64,000 nucleotides of DNA from Pseudidiomarina taiwanensis. GTDB taxonomy: Bacteria; Pseudomonadota; Gammaproteobacteria; Enterobacterales; Alteromonadaceae. Below the pieces are notes generated by a model. That model was not told the origin of the DNA, searched no databases, and saw only the letters and a list, made by a program, of their open reading frames with translations. Below, piece after piece: positions 19,257 through 27,912 of this stretch (within the stretch, counting starts at the first letter, position 1; each line of letters starts with the position of its first letter). Location: NCBI RefSeq assembly GCF_003987435.1, contig NZ_PIQG01000002.1:248001-312000 (forward strand), given 5' to 3'. Made by a program: the position numbers and the translations under genes.

Positions 19257-20217
19257 TAGCCTCAGACTTAAACGCCTGTCGAACCAACACAAGTCCAATC
19301 CCAAGCATGCCACCAAGCATGGTTCCTAAAATACAAATCAGTGAACGTTTAGGACTAGATTTCTCCTCTGGTACAACCGCGGGATCGATTGTCTCAAAAA
19401 TATATTCAGGTCGAACATTCGTCAGCATCAACGTTTGTGTTTGCTTCTCGATCAACTGGTAAAACACCTGCTGCATATTACTTAGGTTAGTATTTTTTAA
19501 CTCGTTGTTCAAATAGCTCAAGCTATTTTGCGCATCGACCACATCCCGTTCACGCATCGTTATATTTATTTCTTCAACCAATAATTCGACTAGTTGCTGA
19601 GCGAAATCTGGCGACTGGTGTTCAACACTTAAGGTCACTAACCCTGTATCTTTTTCTTGAGAAGCTGTCAGCATTTCTTTAATTCTACCAACGTACACCC
19701 AACTCGAAGGCTTCTGCTTCTGCTGCTGCGGTGGACTCACCTCACGCACCCAAGTATCGGTTTTAACATCATAAATCTCTTCATCAAACACAATCCCTGT
19801 CTCTGGGCTCCAAGATTTCACCGCCATAATTTGCGGTAATAATTGATGCTTTTCGACAAACTCAGTTAAAAACACTCGCGATTGCAGAAGCTCGAGTGCG
19901 ATGGTGGTTTTATTCGCCTCACCGCCTCCAAGGTTTATTCCTGCAAGCCCTGCAAGACCACCAAATTGCCCTGCAATAGCGGATAAACCACCACCACTAC
20001 TTTCTTCTGTAGGCGCAAGTAGCGCTTCGGCCTTATAGATATTGGGTAAACTTAATGAATAAATCACTGAGCCCACTGCAAATACGAACGTTATGGCAAT
20101 AATCGTCCACTTACCGCGCCAAAGTGTGGCGAATAGCTCACGCAAGTCTATTTCATCATCTTGAGGCTGAAATGGCGTTAAGTCTTGATTCATATGTGCT
20201 AACCCTTTGTTATTCAT
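19216..20217 (-). CDS. Wzz-type chain-length determinant / polysaccharide copolymerase
   Basis: A 333-residue protein with cytoplasmic N-terminus, a membrane helix (WTIIAITFVFAVGSVIYSLS), a Gly-rich loop (SSGGGLSAIAGQFGGLAGLA), a periplasmic coiled coil and a second helix after the Pro-rich SSPKRSLICILGTMLGGMLG. It sets polymer chain length at the inner membrane. The last residues (DKANQRPGQYPT) are read from wzc DNA in the wrong frame, so the native tail appears to be replaced by a fusion junction. ATG at 20217 has an AGGTGG site five bases upstream. Confidence 0.83.
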   Translation of the reverse strand: MNNKGLAHMNQDLTPFQPQDDEIDLRELFATLWRGKWTIIAITFVFAVGSVIYSLSLPNIYKAEALLAPTEESSGGGLSAIAGQFGGLAGLAGINLGGGEANKTTIALELLQSRVFLTEFVEKHQLLPQIMAVKSWSPETGIVFDEEIYDVKTDTWVREVSPPQQQKQKPSSWVYVGRIKEMLTASQEKDTGLVTLSVEHQSPDFAQQLVELLVEEINITMRERDVVDAQNSLSYLNNELKNTNLSNMQQVFYQLIEKQTQTLMLTNVRPEYIFETIDPAVVPEEKSSPKRSLICILGTMLGGMLGIGLVLVRQAFKSEASDKANQRPGQYPT

Positions 20218-20226
20218 CTCGCCACC

Positions 20227-22818
20227 TTACAATGTCGCTACCGCAGCAATCGCTACACCTGTTTGATACAGAATCTGGGTTGCATCGCGCCACAGGGTCC
20301 AGTTGTCTTTAAAGCTAGTATCAAGTGGCACCACTATGGTATCACCTGGCTCAAGCCGCTGTTGATTAGCGAAGCCAAACCACGAGCGGTTGCCGTCGAC
20401 CGCGACCGCACCATTTGCTTTCACCACAAATATGCGCTCTTCATCGGCTTTTTGGCGCAAACCTCCGGCTCTACGAATATAATCGGTTACTGTAAGTGCC
20501 CCGTCAAACACATGGGCACTTGCCAGTTGCACCTCGCCAATGACATTAACGGTCTCACGACGGCTAGGCACCACTAGCCGATCACCATCTTTTAATTGAA
20601 TGTCAGCATCTAAGCTACCGGTTAATATGTATGGCAGATCAATCACCAGTCGCCCAACTGGTTCAACTTCGATTAAGTCGTTTACCAGCTGGTTGAATTC
20701 AGTGTAACTAACTGTATTTACCGCATCCGTTATCATATTACTCGACACTTCACGGCGCAGGTCTTGCGCTAGTTGCTGCATCCGCTGTTGCTCGAGCTCT
20801 TTCAATTCTTCGCGAGTAAATACCGCCCCACGAGCAAAGGCATATTGGGTCAAGCCACCGGCTCGTTCAATCACGCTCGACAAGGTCTCACCTCGCCGAA
20901 CGGTGTAAGTTCCCGGGAAGCGCACTTCGCCTTCAAGGGTTACCCGCACATTTGCATCCCACTCTGGCGTGCGCAGTACGTTAATTACATCGCGACTTTG
21001 TAACTGCGGTGCACTTGTGCCATTGGGTTTAAAATCGAAGGTTTGGATAGTAATACTATCGGATGAAACGACTTCTCGGGTGATCTCACTGCGCGAGGTA
21101 AAAGCCGAATCTTTTAAACCACCCGCTGCTTGAATGATGTCATTAGCATCTATATTCTTAGCTAGCGGATACACGCCCGGCTTGTGCACATCACCACGCA
21201 CTGTCACCCAGCCTGATTGGCTATCACTATTTTGCTGCGCCAATAACTGGTTAAAAATAGGGGCAAGTAACCGTAGCCGTGAATATTCAGCATACTGAGC
21301 TAATTCGTCTTCTGAAATTGTCAAACCTAATTGTCGATATATGCCTACTACCAAGCTTGAATTTGTCACACTTCTGCTTTTAGGAGACGCTTCTGAGGCG
21401 TCTCTCTCAGATGAGATTTCGGCTCGATAGTTAAGTCGCTCTTCAGTTTTCTTTTCAAACCGAGAGAACAGCACTAGAGTATCGCCTTGCTCGAGTGTGA
21501 GGTTGTTCTCGCTATCACCTGAAAGAGCTTTTTGCAGGTTAATTTGGTAAATCGACTCGATGGTGTTATTACGTCCACCGCGCACAATCAAGGCATAATT
21601 TAAGTCAGTATTAGGCAGTAAATCGGCATCGGCACTGGTGATAATATCCGTTACCTTTAAGTCGTTTTGATACTGGTAGTAGCCTGTCCGGCTTGCCGCA
21701 CCAATCAAGAGCACGCCATCACTAATATCCTCTGTTACCGCCTGCACACTAATCTTGTCGCCATTCAGCGCTTGTACCGTGTTTACTTGCGCCGAGGTGA
21801 TGGTTTTTGCCCGGCGGCGATCATCACGAATACGCTCAACTAAAATTTGTGCATTAAATGCTGAGGGTAACTTCCCCCCAGCGAGTGCGATGGCATCGGC
21901 GATGGTCTCGTTGCCTTTTAACTCATAATATCCCGGACGAAGTACTTCTCCTTTAACTTGCACTAAACTTTTGCGTGCTGGGATAAATACCACGTCACCA
22001 TCACGCAGTACTTGGTCACCATCGGCTTTGCCCGCAATTAAAAAGTCATACAGGTCAAGTTCAGAAATGGTCTTACCCGCCCGCTTAATTTGCACATTGC
22101 GAAGTGATGCGATATCAGTCACGCCACCACTTAAAAATAAGACTTGCATAGCAGTAGTAAGTGCATTTACTCGATAAGCACCAGGCTTATACGATTCGCC
22201 CGTTACGTAGATAAACATACTACGCAGCTCGCCCATACTCACGCTGGCTTCAAGGCCAATGTTTCGCTCGCTTACTTCGTTACGGATCAGTTGTTGTGCT
22301 TCAGCAAAAGTCAACCCTACCACATTTAATGGCGGTAAATCGTCGACCACAATTTGCCCTTCACGGTTTATAATTGCTTCAACTTGTTTCGACTCTTTGC
22401 CAAAGTAGTTAATAACCAATGAATCACCCGGCGCTAACTGGTAATCATTCGGTACTGGACCAAAACTTGTGGTATCGAAACTTTGCGGTTGCCCGGCAAA
22501 AAGTTCATAACCGAAGGGTTTAATTCGGTCGTCTTCTTTGGATGTAGCTTGCCCTTGGCTATATGGGCTCATTTCATTCATGCTAGGGCGTTCACTTACA
22601 AGGGGCTGCCCCTCTTGAGGTGCAAGTGCATCACTTTGGCTTGACCCTTGTAACAACGACAAATCAAAACCATATTGGCGAGCCAATAGCTCTTGCTGTG
22701 CTCTCGGTAGTTTTTTGAACTGTTCGATTTGCGCCGGCGAGACTTGCGCCAAAGCTACACTTTGCAGCAGCAATGCTGTGCTCAGAAAAAATAAGGTACG
22801 AAGCGCCATTTTTTTCAT
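20227..22818 (-). CDS. SLBB-domain polysaccharide export protein (Wza-like)
   Basis: An 863-residue exported protein: signal peptide (MALRTLFFLSTALLLQSVAL), a Gln-rich N-terminus, a polysaccharide-export domain (NDYQLAPGDSLVINYFGKES) and several SLBB repeats (for example GEVLRPGYYELKGNETIADA, GEVRFPGTYTVRRGETLSSV). Such proteins form the periplasmic/outer-membrane exit channel for capsule or EPS. It is much longer than E. coli Wza (about 380) but typical of marine gammaproteobacteria. One palindrome copy lies in frame at 22601-22614, encoding EGQPL between the signal peptide and the export domain. First gene after the ops-bearing leader. Confidence 0.88.
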   Translation of the reverse strand: MKKMALRTLFFLSTALLLQSVALAQVSPAQIEQFKKLPRAQQELLARQYGFDLSLLQGSSQSDALAPQEGQPLVSERPSMNEMSPYSQGQATSKEDDRIKPFGYELFAGQPQSFDTTSFGPVPNDYQLAPGDSLVINYFGKESKQVEAIINREGQIVVDDLPPLNVVGLTFAEAQQLIRNEVSERNIGLEASVSMGELRSMFIYVTGESYKPGAYRVNALTTAMQVLFLSGGVTDIASLRNVQIKRAGKTISELDLYDFLIAGKADGDQVLRDGDVVFIPARKSLVQVKGEVLRPGYYELKGNETIADAIALAGGKLPSAFNAQILVERIRDDRRRAKTITSAQVNTVQALNGDKISVQAVTEDISDGVLLIGAASRTGYYQYQNDLKVTDIITSADADLLPNTDLNYALIVRGGRNNTIESIYQINLQKALSGDSENNLTLEQGDTLVLFSRFEKKTEERLNYRAEISSERDASEASPKSRSVTNSSLVVGIYRQLGLTISEDELAQYAEYSRLRLLAPIFNQLLAQQNSDSQSGWVTVRGDVHKPGVYPLAKNIDANDIIQAAGGLKDSAFTSRSEITREVVSSDSITIQTFDFKPNGTSAPQLQSRDVINVLRTPEWDANVRVTLEGEVRFPGTYTVRRGETLSSVIERAGGLTQYAFARGAVFTREELKELEQQRMQQLAQDLRREVSSNMITDAVNTVSYTEFNQLVNDLIEVEPVGRLVIDLPYILTGSLDADIQLKDGDRLVVPSRRETVNVIGEVQLASAHVFDGALTVTDYIRRAGGLRQKADEERIFVVKANGAVAVDGNRSWFGFANQQRLEPGDTIVVPLDTSFKDNWTLWRDATQILYQTGVAIAAVATL
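22601..22614. repeat. GGGGCTGCCCC palindrome in the SLBB export gene
   Basis: Single in-frame copy reading EGQPL in the linker before the export domain. It is the leftmost copy in the window and the only one inside the polysaccharide operon. Confidence 0.85.
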
Positions 22819-22852
22819 TTTCTGATCCTATCGTTATACACTTAAATTAGAC

Positions 22853-22863
22853 ACGCTACCGCC
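22853..22863 (-). promoter_or_regulatory. ops element (RfaH recruitment site)
   Basis: The minus strand reads GGCGGTAGCGT, identical to the ops core that pauses RNA polymerase and loads RfaH. It is preceded by GG and followed by GTCTAA, as in JUMPstart leaders. It lies 35 bases upstream of the SLBB export gene, and a small stem (CGGGT/ACCCG, 22867-22882) sits just before it. rfaH itself is at 27.9 kb. The operon below it is over 22 kb long, the kind RfaH serves. Confidence 0.88.
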
Positions 22864-22921
22864 CTCGGGTTGCGGCACCCGAAAGCCGATGAAAATTTTA
22901 CTTTTAACTATTGCTACGACG

Positions 22922-22927
22922 ATTATA
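22922..22927 (-). promoter_or_regulatory. Possible -10 box of the polysaccharide operon
   Basis: The minus strand reads TATAAT immediately downstream of the yjbH stop, about 105 bases before the export-gene start and upstream of the ops element. No good -35 hexamer is seen at the right distance, so this is a weak call. Read-through from the yjb operon is the alternative. Confidence 0.3.
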
Positions 22928-22928
22928 G

Positions 22929-25900
22929 CTAGTCGGTATAGAACCGGCTGCGGTCATCGGTAAAACCAATTAATCGATGCTCACGAATCAGCATTTGCCC
23001 GCCATCGCGGGTAATGGGTATCCAGCCAATGGTTCCGCGCCCGCGCGAATGGCGCAGTTGCAGCAGATCGAACGGGATACTGATAAAGAAGCCTTTGTTA
23101 AAACTTCCTTCACCAAACTCTTGCGCTGACACGTTGGTTTTTGCCGCAAATGCCCCTGCAATAATACCACTTTTAAATTTATGCTCGAAAGTTAGTTGCG
23201 CGCCACGATCGCCTGCTAAGAATTGGCCTACATGCAGCTGGACCAAACTATTTGGCAGCCATTTACGTGGTTGGTAATATAGGCTGGCATGACCGGTCCA
23301 AACGTCATAATCAATTAAACCCAAGCGGTCATATGGGTCGCGTTGTTTAGCGTAATTAATGTCAAAACCAATACTCCAGTCTTGATCAAGTGGCCGATAT
23401 AAAAACTCGGTGCCAACCCCGGCAAACATCAGCTCAAAATAGCCTGCATGAACTTGCGCATAAATATTTTTACTTAACTGTTGCTGATACACACCCACTA
23501 GGTCACGCAGCCAAATATCGGATGAGGCAACGTACTCACGCACCCGCGTCCTCACCGGTGGCAAATTACTGGGGCTTCGTAAAAAGTTAAACTCGTCGTA
23601 ATTATTGACCAAGCTGGTGGCTAAAGTTCCCGAGATAAAGCTATTTGGACTCAGTGCAAAAGTGGCATTTGCATCTAAGCCAATATTGTACATATAAAAA
23701 TCTTCAGGGCCGCCAAAGCTTTGCTCTAAAAATGGCTTGATACTCAGTTTTGGCCACGCCAGTTGGTGTTCGGTACGGAACAGTTGCTGGTCGCCATCGG
23801 CACGTGGTGATATCTCGGTGCGCACATAGCTATCGCTTAAACTCAGCTGTGGTTCAAACCGCGATAATGCGCGGCGAACAATATTCAGATCAAATTCAGT
23901 CTCGGCGGTGAGCATGGTGTTAGTTTGCTCAACTAGGTGCAACTGCTGCACTTCGTTGGGTAACTCGCTGACGGCTATTTGCGCCACGCGTTGCAGCATG
24001 ATTTTGTGGTTGCGATAGCGAAAACTATTACCGATAAAGGTAACGAGTTTGCCATCCTCACTAAGCCAGACTTCATCAAGTCGGAAACCCGCTTCATTAG
24101 CAAGGGCATCTTCTAATTTAAACATCAGCTGTTGCTGCAGCTTGCCATAGCGTATCTGCTCGCTGGTAATTTGACTTGGGTTAATCGCAGGACGGTTAAT
24201 ATCCTGATCGATTTTAGGGAAATCAATAACATCAAAATTACTGCGGAAACTTGCACCAAACATCAGCGTATTGCCGCGTTCAAAGCTTACTTTGGCACTC
24301 ACGACTTGATCAAATTCGTATTCTAGGCCGATGTTAAAGCGTGAATCTTGTTTAATCGGCACGCGAGCAATCTCATTTTGGTAGTTATTAGGGTCGTACT
24401 CTAACTTAAAGCGTACAGGCCATTGTTCAAATTGGTACTCTACACCGCCAAACCAAGCACTTTGGCCATGAAACCATTTGCCGGTTTCGAATAAACCGCC
24501 TCGTCCTGATGTTCCGCCAGGACGAACACAAAACGAGTCTTTTATTTCACAGAGAGGGTTCGTTGCATTAGCGTTTTTGCCTAGGTATCCCCACCCCATT
24601 CCAGCGCTGATATCAAGCTGACCAAAGTTTTTCGAGGCAACGATGTATTCTCCCGAGAACAACCCGGTGCCGGCAGCATCTCGAATCCCCGCGCTAATTT
24701 CGGGTAACCATTTTGATTCTTGCCAAAGTCGAAGTTTTACGTCGATACCCCTGTCTTTTAGTGTTTGATCTCCACTAAAACCCTCGAATTGGCTATAACG
24801 ACGGGTTCGAATGTCATTGTAGCGGATGGTTGTTTCAAGCCAGGGGAATAACTGCAAATTCAGAGCCATGCGCCGATATTCATCGCTATCGTAATAGGTG
24901 AAATTAAACTCCCCTGGTGCCGACATGCGCGCGGTTGGTGTTTGCATCAAGCCAACATTGCCAAAATCGCTAGTACTTGGCCGCCAGCCTTGCTTACGCT
25001 CGGTGACGCCTTCGAACCAGCTTACTGGTTTAGTCTCATCGTCTAAAAGTGGTTGCTGATCGGTGGCAATGGTATCGGTCGGCCCAATGCCTTGCCAATC
25101 GGCTAGCGGCGAGAAATACATGGCTAGATCAGTTAACGCTTGGTTAATGTGCTTATATTCTGTAGGTAATTCAGTTTTCTTAAACAACACTACGAGTAAC
25201 GAGCCATAGCTTAAGGGCTTGCCCTGTTGAGAGATGCTTAACAGTGGGTGCAATTGTTGTTCGCCGTTTAGTTTAATTTCGGCAATTTGCTCGCTGTCGG
25301 CTAATGGGTCGATGCGACTCGCCAAGTTTTGCTGACGCATTTGTGCATACACACTTAGGTCAGGTTGGTAGCGCAATTGAAACGGCACCCATAGAGCACC
25401 GAGCACCGGATGTCGGCTGCGAGTGCTAGCAAGTGTCGGAAGAATAAGTTGATAGCGACCGCTGGTGTTAGCTGAACCTGCTTGTAAAATCGGGTTGCTG
25501 TAGGCTTGATAGAGGCTTTGTTGCTCGCTAACTGCGAAGCGCTCGGATAGGCGCTGCGGGTTGTTATAGGTGTTTGCTTCGATCAACCCAAGTTGCTCGG
25601 CGCCAATGGGTAAGGCGCCAATAAGCGGCCACTGCGCCACTTGCTCGGCAACACGGCGCACTAAATCGGCTTGTTTTGAGCCTTGCTGCCGTAATAACCC
25701 GTAATACGCATAAAGTTGGTTCAACAGTTGCTTGCGTTGCTGTTCCACTGAAGCTTGTTGCTCGGCATTCACTAATCGCATCCGCGACCAATCGATTTGA
25801 TCAAGCGAATATCCTTGCTCGCGCAGCTTGGCGTAGACTTGTGCGAGTGAGACCGATTGACTGAACTGAAGTTGGACTCTGTTTAGCTTAGAGTCATCTG

Positions 25901-26024
25901 AGGCAACTTCTACAACCAATACTTGCGAAGTTTTTGTAGACGTTTGAGCGTGCGCAGAGATACCTATCGATAGCGCAGCCAGGAGCAGTAAAATTGTGCA
26001 GATAAGGCGAGAAAGCATCATCAT
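22929..26024 (-). CDS. Exopolysaccharide outer-membrane protein, YjbG-YjbH-like fusion
   Basis: A 1031-residue exported protein (signal peptide MMMLSRLICTILLLLAAL, cleaved after SAHA). Residues of about 30-300 resemble the periplasmic GfcC/YjbG protein. From FGNVGLMQTPTARMSAPGEF onward it matches YjbH/GfcD, a beta-barrel-rich lipoprotein-like outer-membrane component. In E. coli these are separate genes (about 245 and 700 residues) in yjbEFGH, so the length here fits a fusion. It overlaps the yjbF-like gene by 4 bases (ATGA). The role is export or assembly of an exopolysaccharide, inferred from homologues. The YjbG part is the less certain half. Confidence 0.75.
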   Translation of the reverse strand: MMMLSRLICTILLLLAALSIGISAHAQTSTKTSQVLVVEVASDDSKLNRVQLQFSQSVSLAQVYAKLREQGYSLDQIDWSRMRLVNAEQQASVEQQRKQLLNQLYAYYGLLRQQGSKQADLVRRVAEQVAQWPLIGALPIGAEQLGLIEANTYNNPQRLSERFAVSEQQSLYQAYSNPILQAGSANTSGRYQLILPTLASTRSRHPVLGALWVPFQLRYQPDLSVYAQMRQQNLASRIDPLADSEQIAEIKLNGEQQLHPLLSISQQGKPLSYGSLLVVLFKKTELPTEYKHINQALTDLAMYFSPLADWQGIGPTDTIATDQQPLLDDETKPVSWFEGVTERKQGWRPSTSDFGNVGLMQTPTARMSAPGEFNFTYYDSDEYRRMALNLQLFPWLETTIRYNDIRTRRYSQFEGFSGDQTLKDRGIDVKLRLWQESKWLPEISAGIRDAAGTGLFSGEYIVASKNFGQLDISAGMGWGYLGKNANATNPLCEIKDSFCVRPGGTSGRGGLFETGKWFHGQSAWFGGVEYQFEQWPVRFKLEYDPNNYQNEIARVPIKQDSRFNIGLEYEFDQVVSAKVSFERGNTLMFGASFRSNFDVIDFPKIDQDINRPAINPSQITSEQIRYGKLQQQLMFKLEDALANEAGFRLDEVWLSEDGKLVTFIGNSFRYRNHKIMLQRVAQIAVSELPNEVQQLHLVEQTNTMLTAETEFDLNIVRRALSRFEPQLSLSDSYVRTEISPRADGDQQLFRTEHQLAWPKLSIKPFLEQSFGGPEDFYMYNIGLDANATFALSPNSFISGTLATSLVNNYDEFNFLRSPSNLPPVRTRVREYVASSDIWLRDLVGVYQQQLSKNIYAQVHAGYFELMFAGVGTEFLYRPLDQDWSIGFDINYAKQRDPYDRLGLIDYDVWTGHASLYYQPRKWLPNSLVQLHVGQFLAGDRGAQLTFEHKFKSGIIAGAFAAKTNVSAQEFGEGSFNKGFFISIPFDLLQLRHSRGRGTIGWIPITRDGGQMLIREHRLIGFTDDRSRFYTD

Positions 26025-26764
26025 GATTCATCACTCTCTACACTAAAGTCGCCTATGAATGGCACAACCTCTTCGGTCAAAAGATAACCATGCGCAGGGG
26101 AAATAAATTGCTGGGTCTTAACAATTCGCCCATTTGTTGCGTGTTGCCAAAAAATATTCTCAAACAATATTGGCTTTTTTGTGGTGCTATCGACATTCCA
26201 TTCGCCGGTTTCGATTATACGAAACGCAGGAACGGTAATGCCACTCAAAAGTGTAATTGATTCGACTTTCTCTGTGCGCATAATGGTTGATTTTATCCAC
26301 ACTCGTTGCAACACCGCATTGCTCCCATCGGCCTGTTGCAGTGTAACCTTGCGTCGCCATTGGTCTGGACAAATTATTGCGCTATTCGGCTGCAAATATT
26401 TGCGGAAACATGAGAGGGGGTCTTGTCCTCTAGCCGAAGTTTGTTGTGGAAAATCCGTTAAGCTTTCCGTTCCAACGATACGGCCATTTTGGCTGTATAA
26501 AAAATCTCGCGAGCCAATACGCCACGTTAGCTGGTTTTCGCTAGCTTGGTTAAGTACGGCTAAAATACGCGGACTATTGTCAAGTTGCACGTAGAGAGCT
26601 GCATAATCAAGTGCTCTTATCTCATCAAGGGATAATAGGATTGGCTCAGGTTCGGTAAAGAACGCTCGACCCATTTCCGCAATGGCATTAACGCGCTGGC
26701 TACATCCTGCTAGCACGTTAACTAGCAATACTAAAATAGCAATTTTGTATAGGCGGGCTATCAT
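26021..26764 (-). CDS. YjbF/GfcB-family lipoprotein
   Basis: A 247-residue protein with a lipoprotein signal (LYKIAILVLLVNVLAGC, lipobox LAGC) and the YjbF pattern: QLTWRIGSRDFLYSQNGRIV, TESLTDFPQ, FRIIETGEWNVDS and the closing YLLTEEVVPFIGD. It is expected to be anchored in the outer membrane facing the periplasm and to work with YjbG/YjbH in exopolysaccharide export. It overlaps the downstream gene by 4 bases and follows the Glu-Pro repeat gene after a terminator-like hairpin. Confidence 0.82.
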   Translation of the reverse strand: MIARLYKIAILVLLVNVLAGCSQRVNAIAEMGRAFFTEPEPILLSLDEIRALDYAALYVQLDNSPRILAVLNQASENQLTWRIGSRDFLYSQNGRIVGTESLTDFPQQTSARGQDPLSCFRKYLQPNSAIICPDQWRRKVTLQQADGSNAVLQRVWIKSTIMRTEKVESITLLSGITVPAFRIIETGEWNVDSTTKKPILFENIFWQHATNGRIVKTQQFISPAHGYLLTEEVVPFIGDFSVESDES

Positions 26765-26832
26765 TGAATAACTACTAATCCGTGTATTTATAATTATGAC
26801 TTTATTATAACAAAGTCACTTTTAAAAAACCA

Positions 26833-26864
26833 ACAAAAAAACCCGGCTATCGCCGGGCTTTTTT
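26833..26864 (-). terminator. Hairpin terminator or attenuator between yjbE-like and yjbF-like genes
   Basis: The minus strand reads GCCCGGCGATAGCCGGG followed by seven T, a strong stem with a four-base loop; A-runs on the other side make it work in either direction. It stands 15 bases after the stop of the Glu-Pro repeat gene. It would reduce expression of yjbF-yjbH relative to the first gene of the operon. Confidence 0.8.
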
Positions 26865-26878
26865 CATACAGAAACAAC

Positions 26879-27817
26879 TTAGAATATAGAGGTAGATGTT
26901 GTCGTACTTGTACTGGTACTGGTACTGGTAGTTGTACTCGTCGCAGTCGTCGTATTAGTACTTGTAGTCGTTCCTGTCGTAGTCGTGGTATCTGTACCCG
27001 GCTCAGGATCAGGAGCCGTACTCGTTGTAGTACTCGTACCTGGAGTCGTTCCTGTCGTAGTCGTGGTATCTGTACCCGGCTCAGGATCAGGAGCCGTACT
27101 CGTTGTAGTACTCGTACCTGGAGTCGTTCCTGTCGTAGTCGTGGTATCTGTACCCGGACCCGGTGGCTCAGGTTCTGGCTCAGGTTCTGGTTCTGGCTCA
27201 GGTTCTGGCTCAGGTTCTGGCTCAGGTTCTGGCTCAGGTTCTGGTTCTGGCTCAGGTTCTGGTTCTGGCTCAGGTTCTGGCTCAGGTTCTGGCTCAGGTT
27301 CTGGTTCTGGCTCAGGTTCTGGTTCTGGCTCAGGTTCTGGCTCAGGTTCTGGCTCAGGTTCTGGCTCAGGTTCTGGTTCTGGCTCAGGTTCTGGTTCTGG
27401 CTCAGGTTCTGGCTCAGGTTCTGGCTCAGGTTCTGGTTCTGGCTCAGGTTCTGGTTCTGGCTCAGGTTCTGGCTCAGGTTCTGGCTCAGGTTCTGGCTCA
27501 GGTTCTGGTTCTGGCTCAGGTTCTGGTTCTGGCTCAGGTTCTGGCTCAGGTTCTGGCTCAGGTTCTGGCTCAGGTTCTGGCTCAGGTTCCGTAATAATTG
27601 GAGTATCGTCGTCCGAGGCGTCAAGAACCATAATAGTTGCTGCTGCAACAATGCCTAAAGCGGCAGGGGTGCTACCCTGCAACAATCCACCCTTAGCTTC
27701 ACTCTCTGAAGAAGAGTTTTGTGGTTCTATAACATTACTCTCGGCCAAAACTTGCATAGGGGCAGCCGAAAGTGCTGCCGTAATCGCTGCAGCCACAAAA
27801 GTTTTTTGTTTATTCAT
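26879..27817 (-). CDS. YjbE-like exported protein with a long Glu-Pro repeat
   Basis: A 312-residue protein: signal peptide ([20 protein letters not shown], then AES), a hydrophobic Gly/Ala segment ([19 protein letters not shown]), about 140 residues of uninterrupted Glu-Pro dipeptides, then two 26-residue repeats rich in Thr ([20 protein letters not shown]) and a Thr/Ser tail. E. coli YjbE is a small exported protein with the same hydrophobic centre and Thr-rich end and is the first gene of yjbEFGH. Here the Glu-Pro block is an expansion. The protein probably reaches the periplasm or surface; the rigid anionic rod may span the wall or bind cations. Function is inferred. Confidence 0.72.
   Translation of the reverse strand: MNKQKTFVAAAITAALSAAPMQVLAESNVIEPQNSSSESEAKGGLLQGSTPAALGIVAAATIMVLDASDDDTPIITEPEPEPEPEPEPEPEPEPEPEPEPEPEPEPEPEPEPEPEPEPEPEPEPEPEPEPEPEPEPEPEPEPEPEPEPEPEPEPEPEPEPEPEPEPEPEPEPEPEPEPEPEPEPEPEPEPEPEPEPEPEPEPEPEPEPEPEPEPEPEPPGPGTDTTTTTGTTPGTSTTTSTAPDPEPGTDTTTTTGTTPGTSTTTSTAPDPEPGTDTTTTTGTTTSTNTTTATSTTTSTSTSTSTTTSTSIF
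26967..27160. repeat. 78-base tandem repeat in the YjbE-like gene
   Basis: Two full copies and part of a third of a 78-base unit (starts at 26967, 27045, 27123), nearly identical, encoding the 26-residue Thr-rich repeat. The unit length is a multiple of three, so copy-number change keeps the frame. Confidence 0.9.
27166..27590. repeat. Glu-Pro microsatellite (6/12/18-base units)
   Basis: About 425 bases built of GGTTCTGGCTCA and GGTTCTGGTTCT units in a higher-order pattern, encoding (Glu-Pro)n on the minus strand. All units are multiples of six bases, so slippage changes length without frameshift. Open frames on the other strand and in other frames here are by-products of the repeat. Confidence 0.95.
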
Positions 27818-27852
27818 CCTCGATCCCTCGGATTTTCCATCAATGACTTAGC

Positions 27853-27880
27853 AGTATACCTAACGATTCTAATGAGTCAA
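27853..27880 (-). promoter_or_regulatory. Sigma-70 promoter of the yjb-type operon
   Basis: The minus strand reads TTGACT (27875-27880), a 16-base spacer and TATACT (27853-27858), placing transcription start near 27846, about 30 bases before the ATG of the YjbE-like gene. Close to consensus. Confidence 0.75.
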
Positions 27881-27912
27881 ATAGATTTAATCTTGGTATT
27901 ACTAATTATTCG

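Noticed and set aside
27166-27590. CRISPR-like regular repeat
   Set aside because: Units are 6-18 bases without unique spacers and encode Glu-Pro; it is a coding microsatellite.
26985-27851. Long plus-strand open frames (Gly-Ser or Ala-Gln-Val-Leu repeats) over the Glu-Pro gene
   Set aside because: By-products of the six-base repeat; the minus-strand frame has a signal peptide, promoter and operon context.
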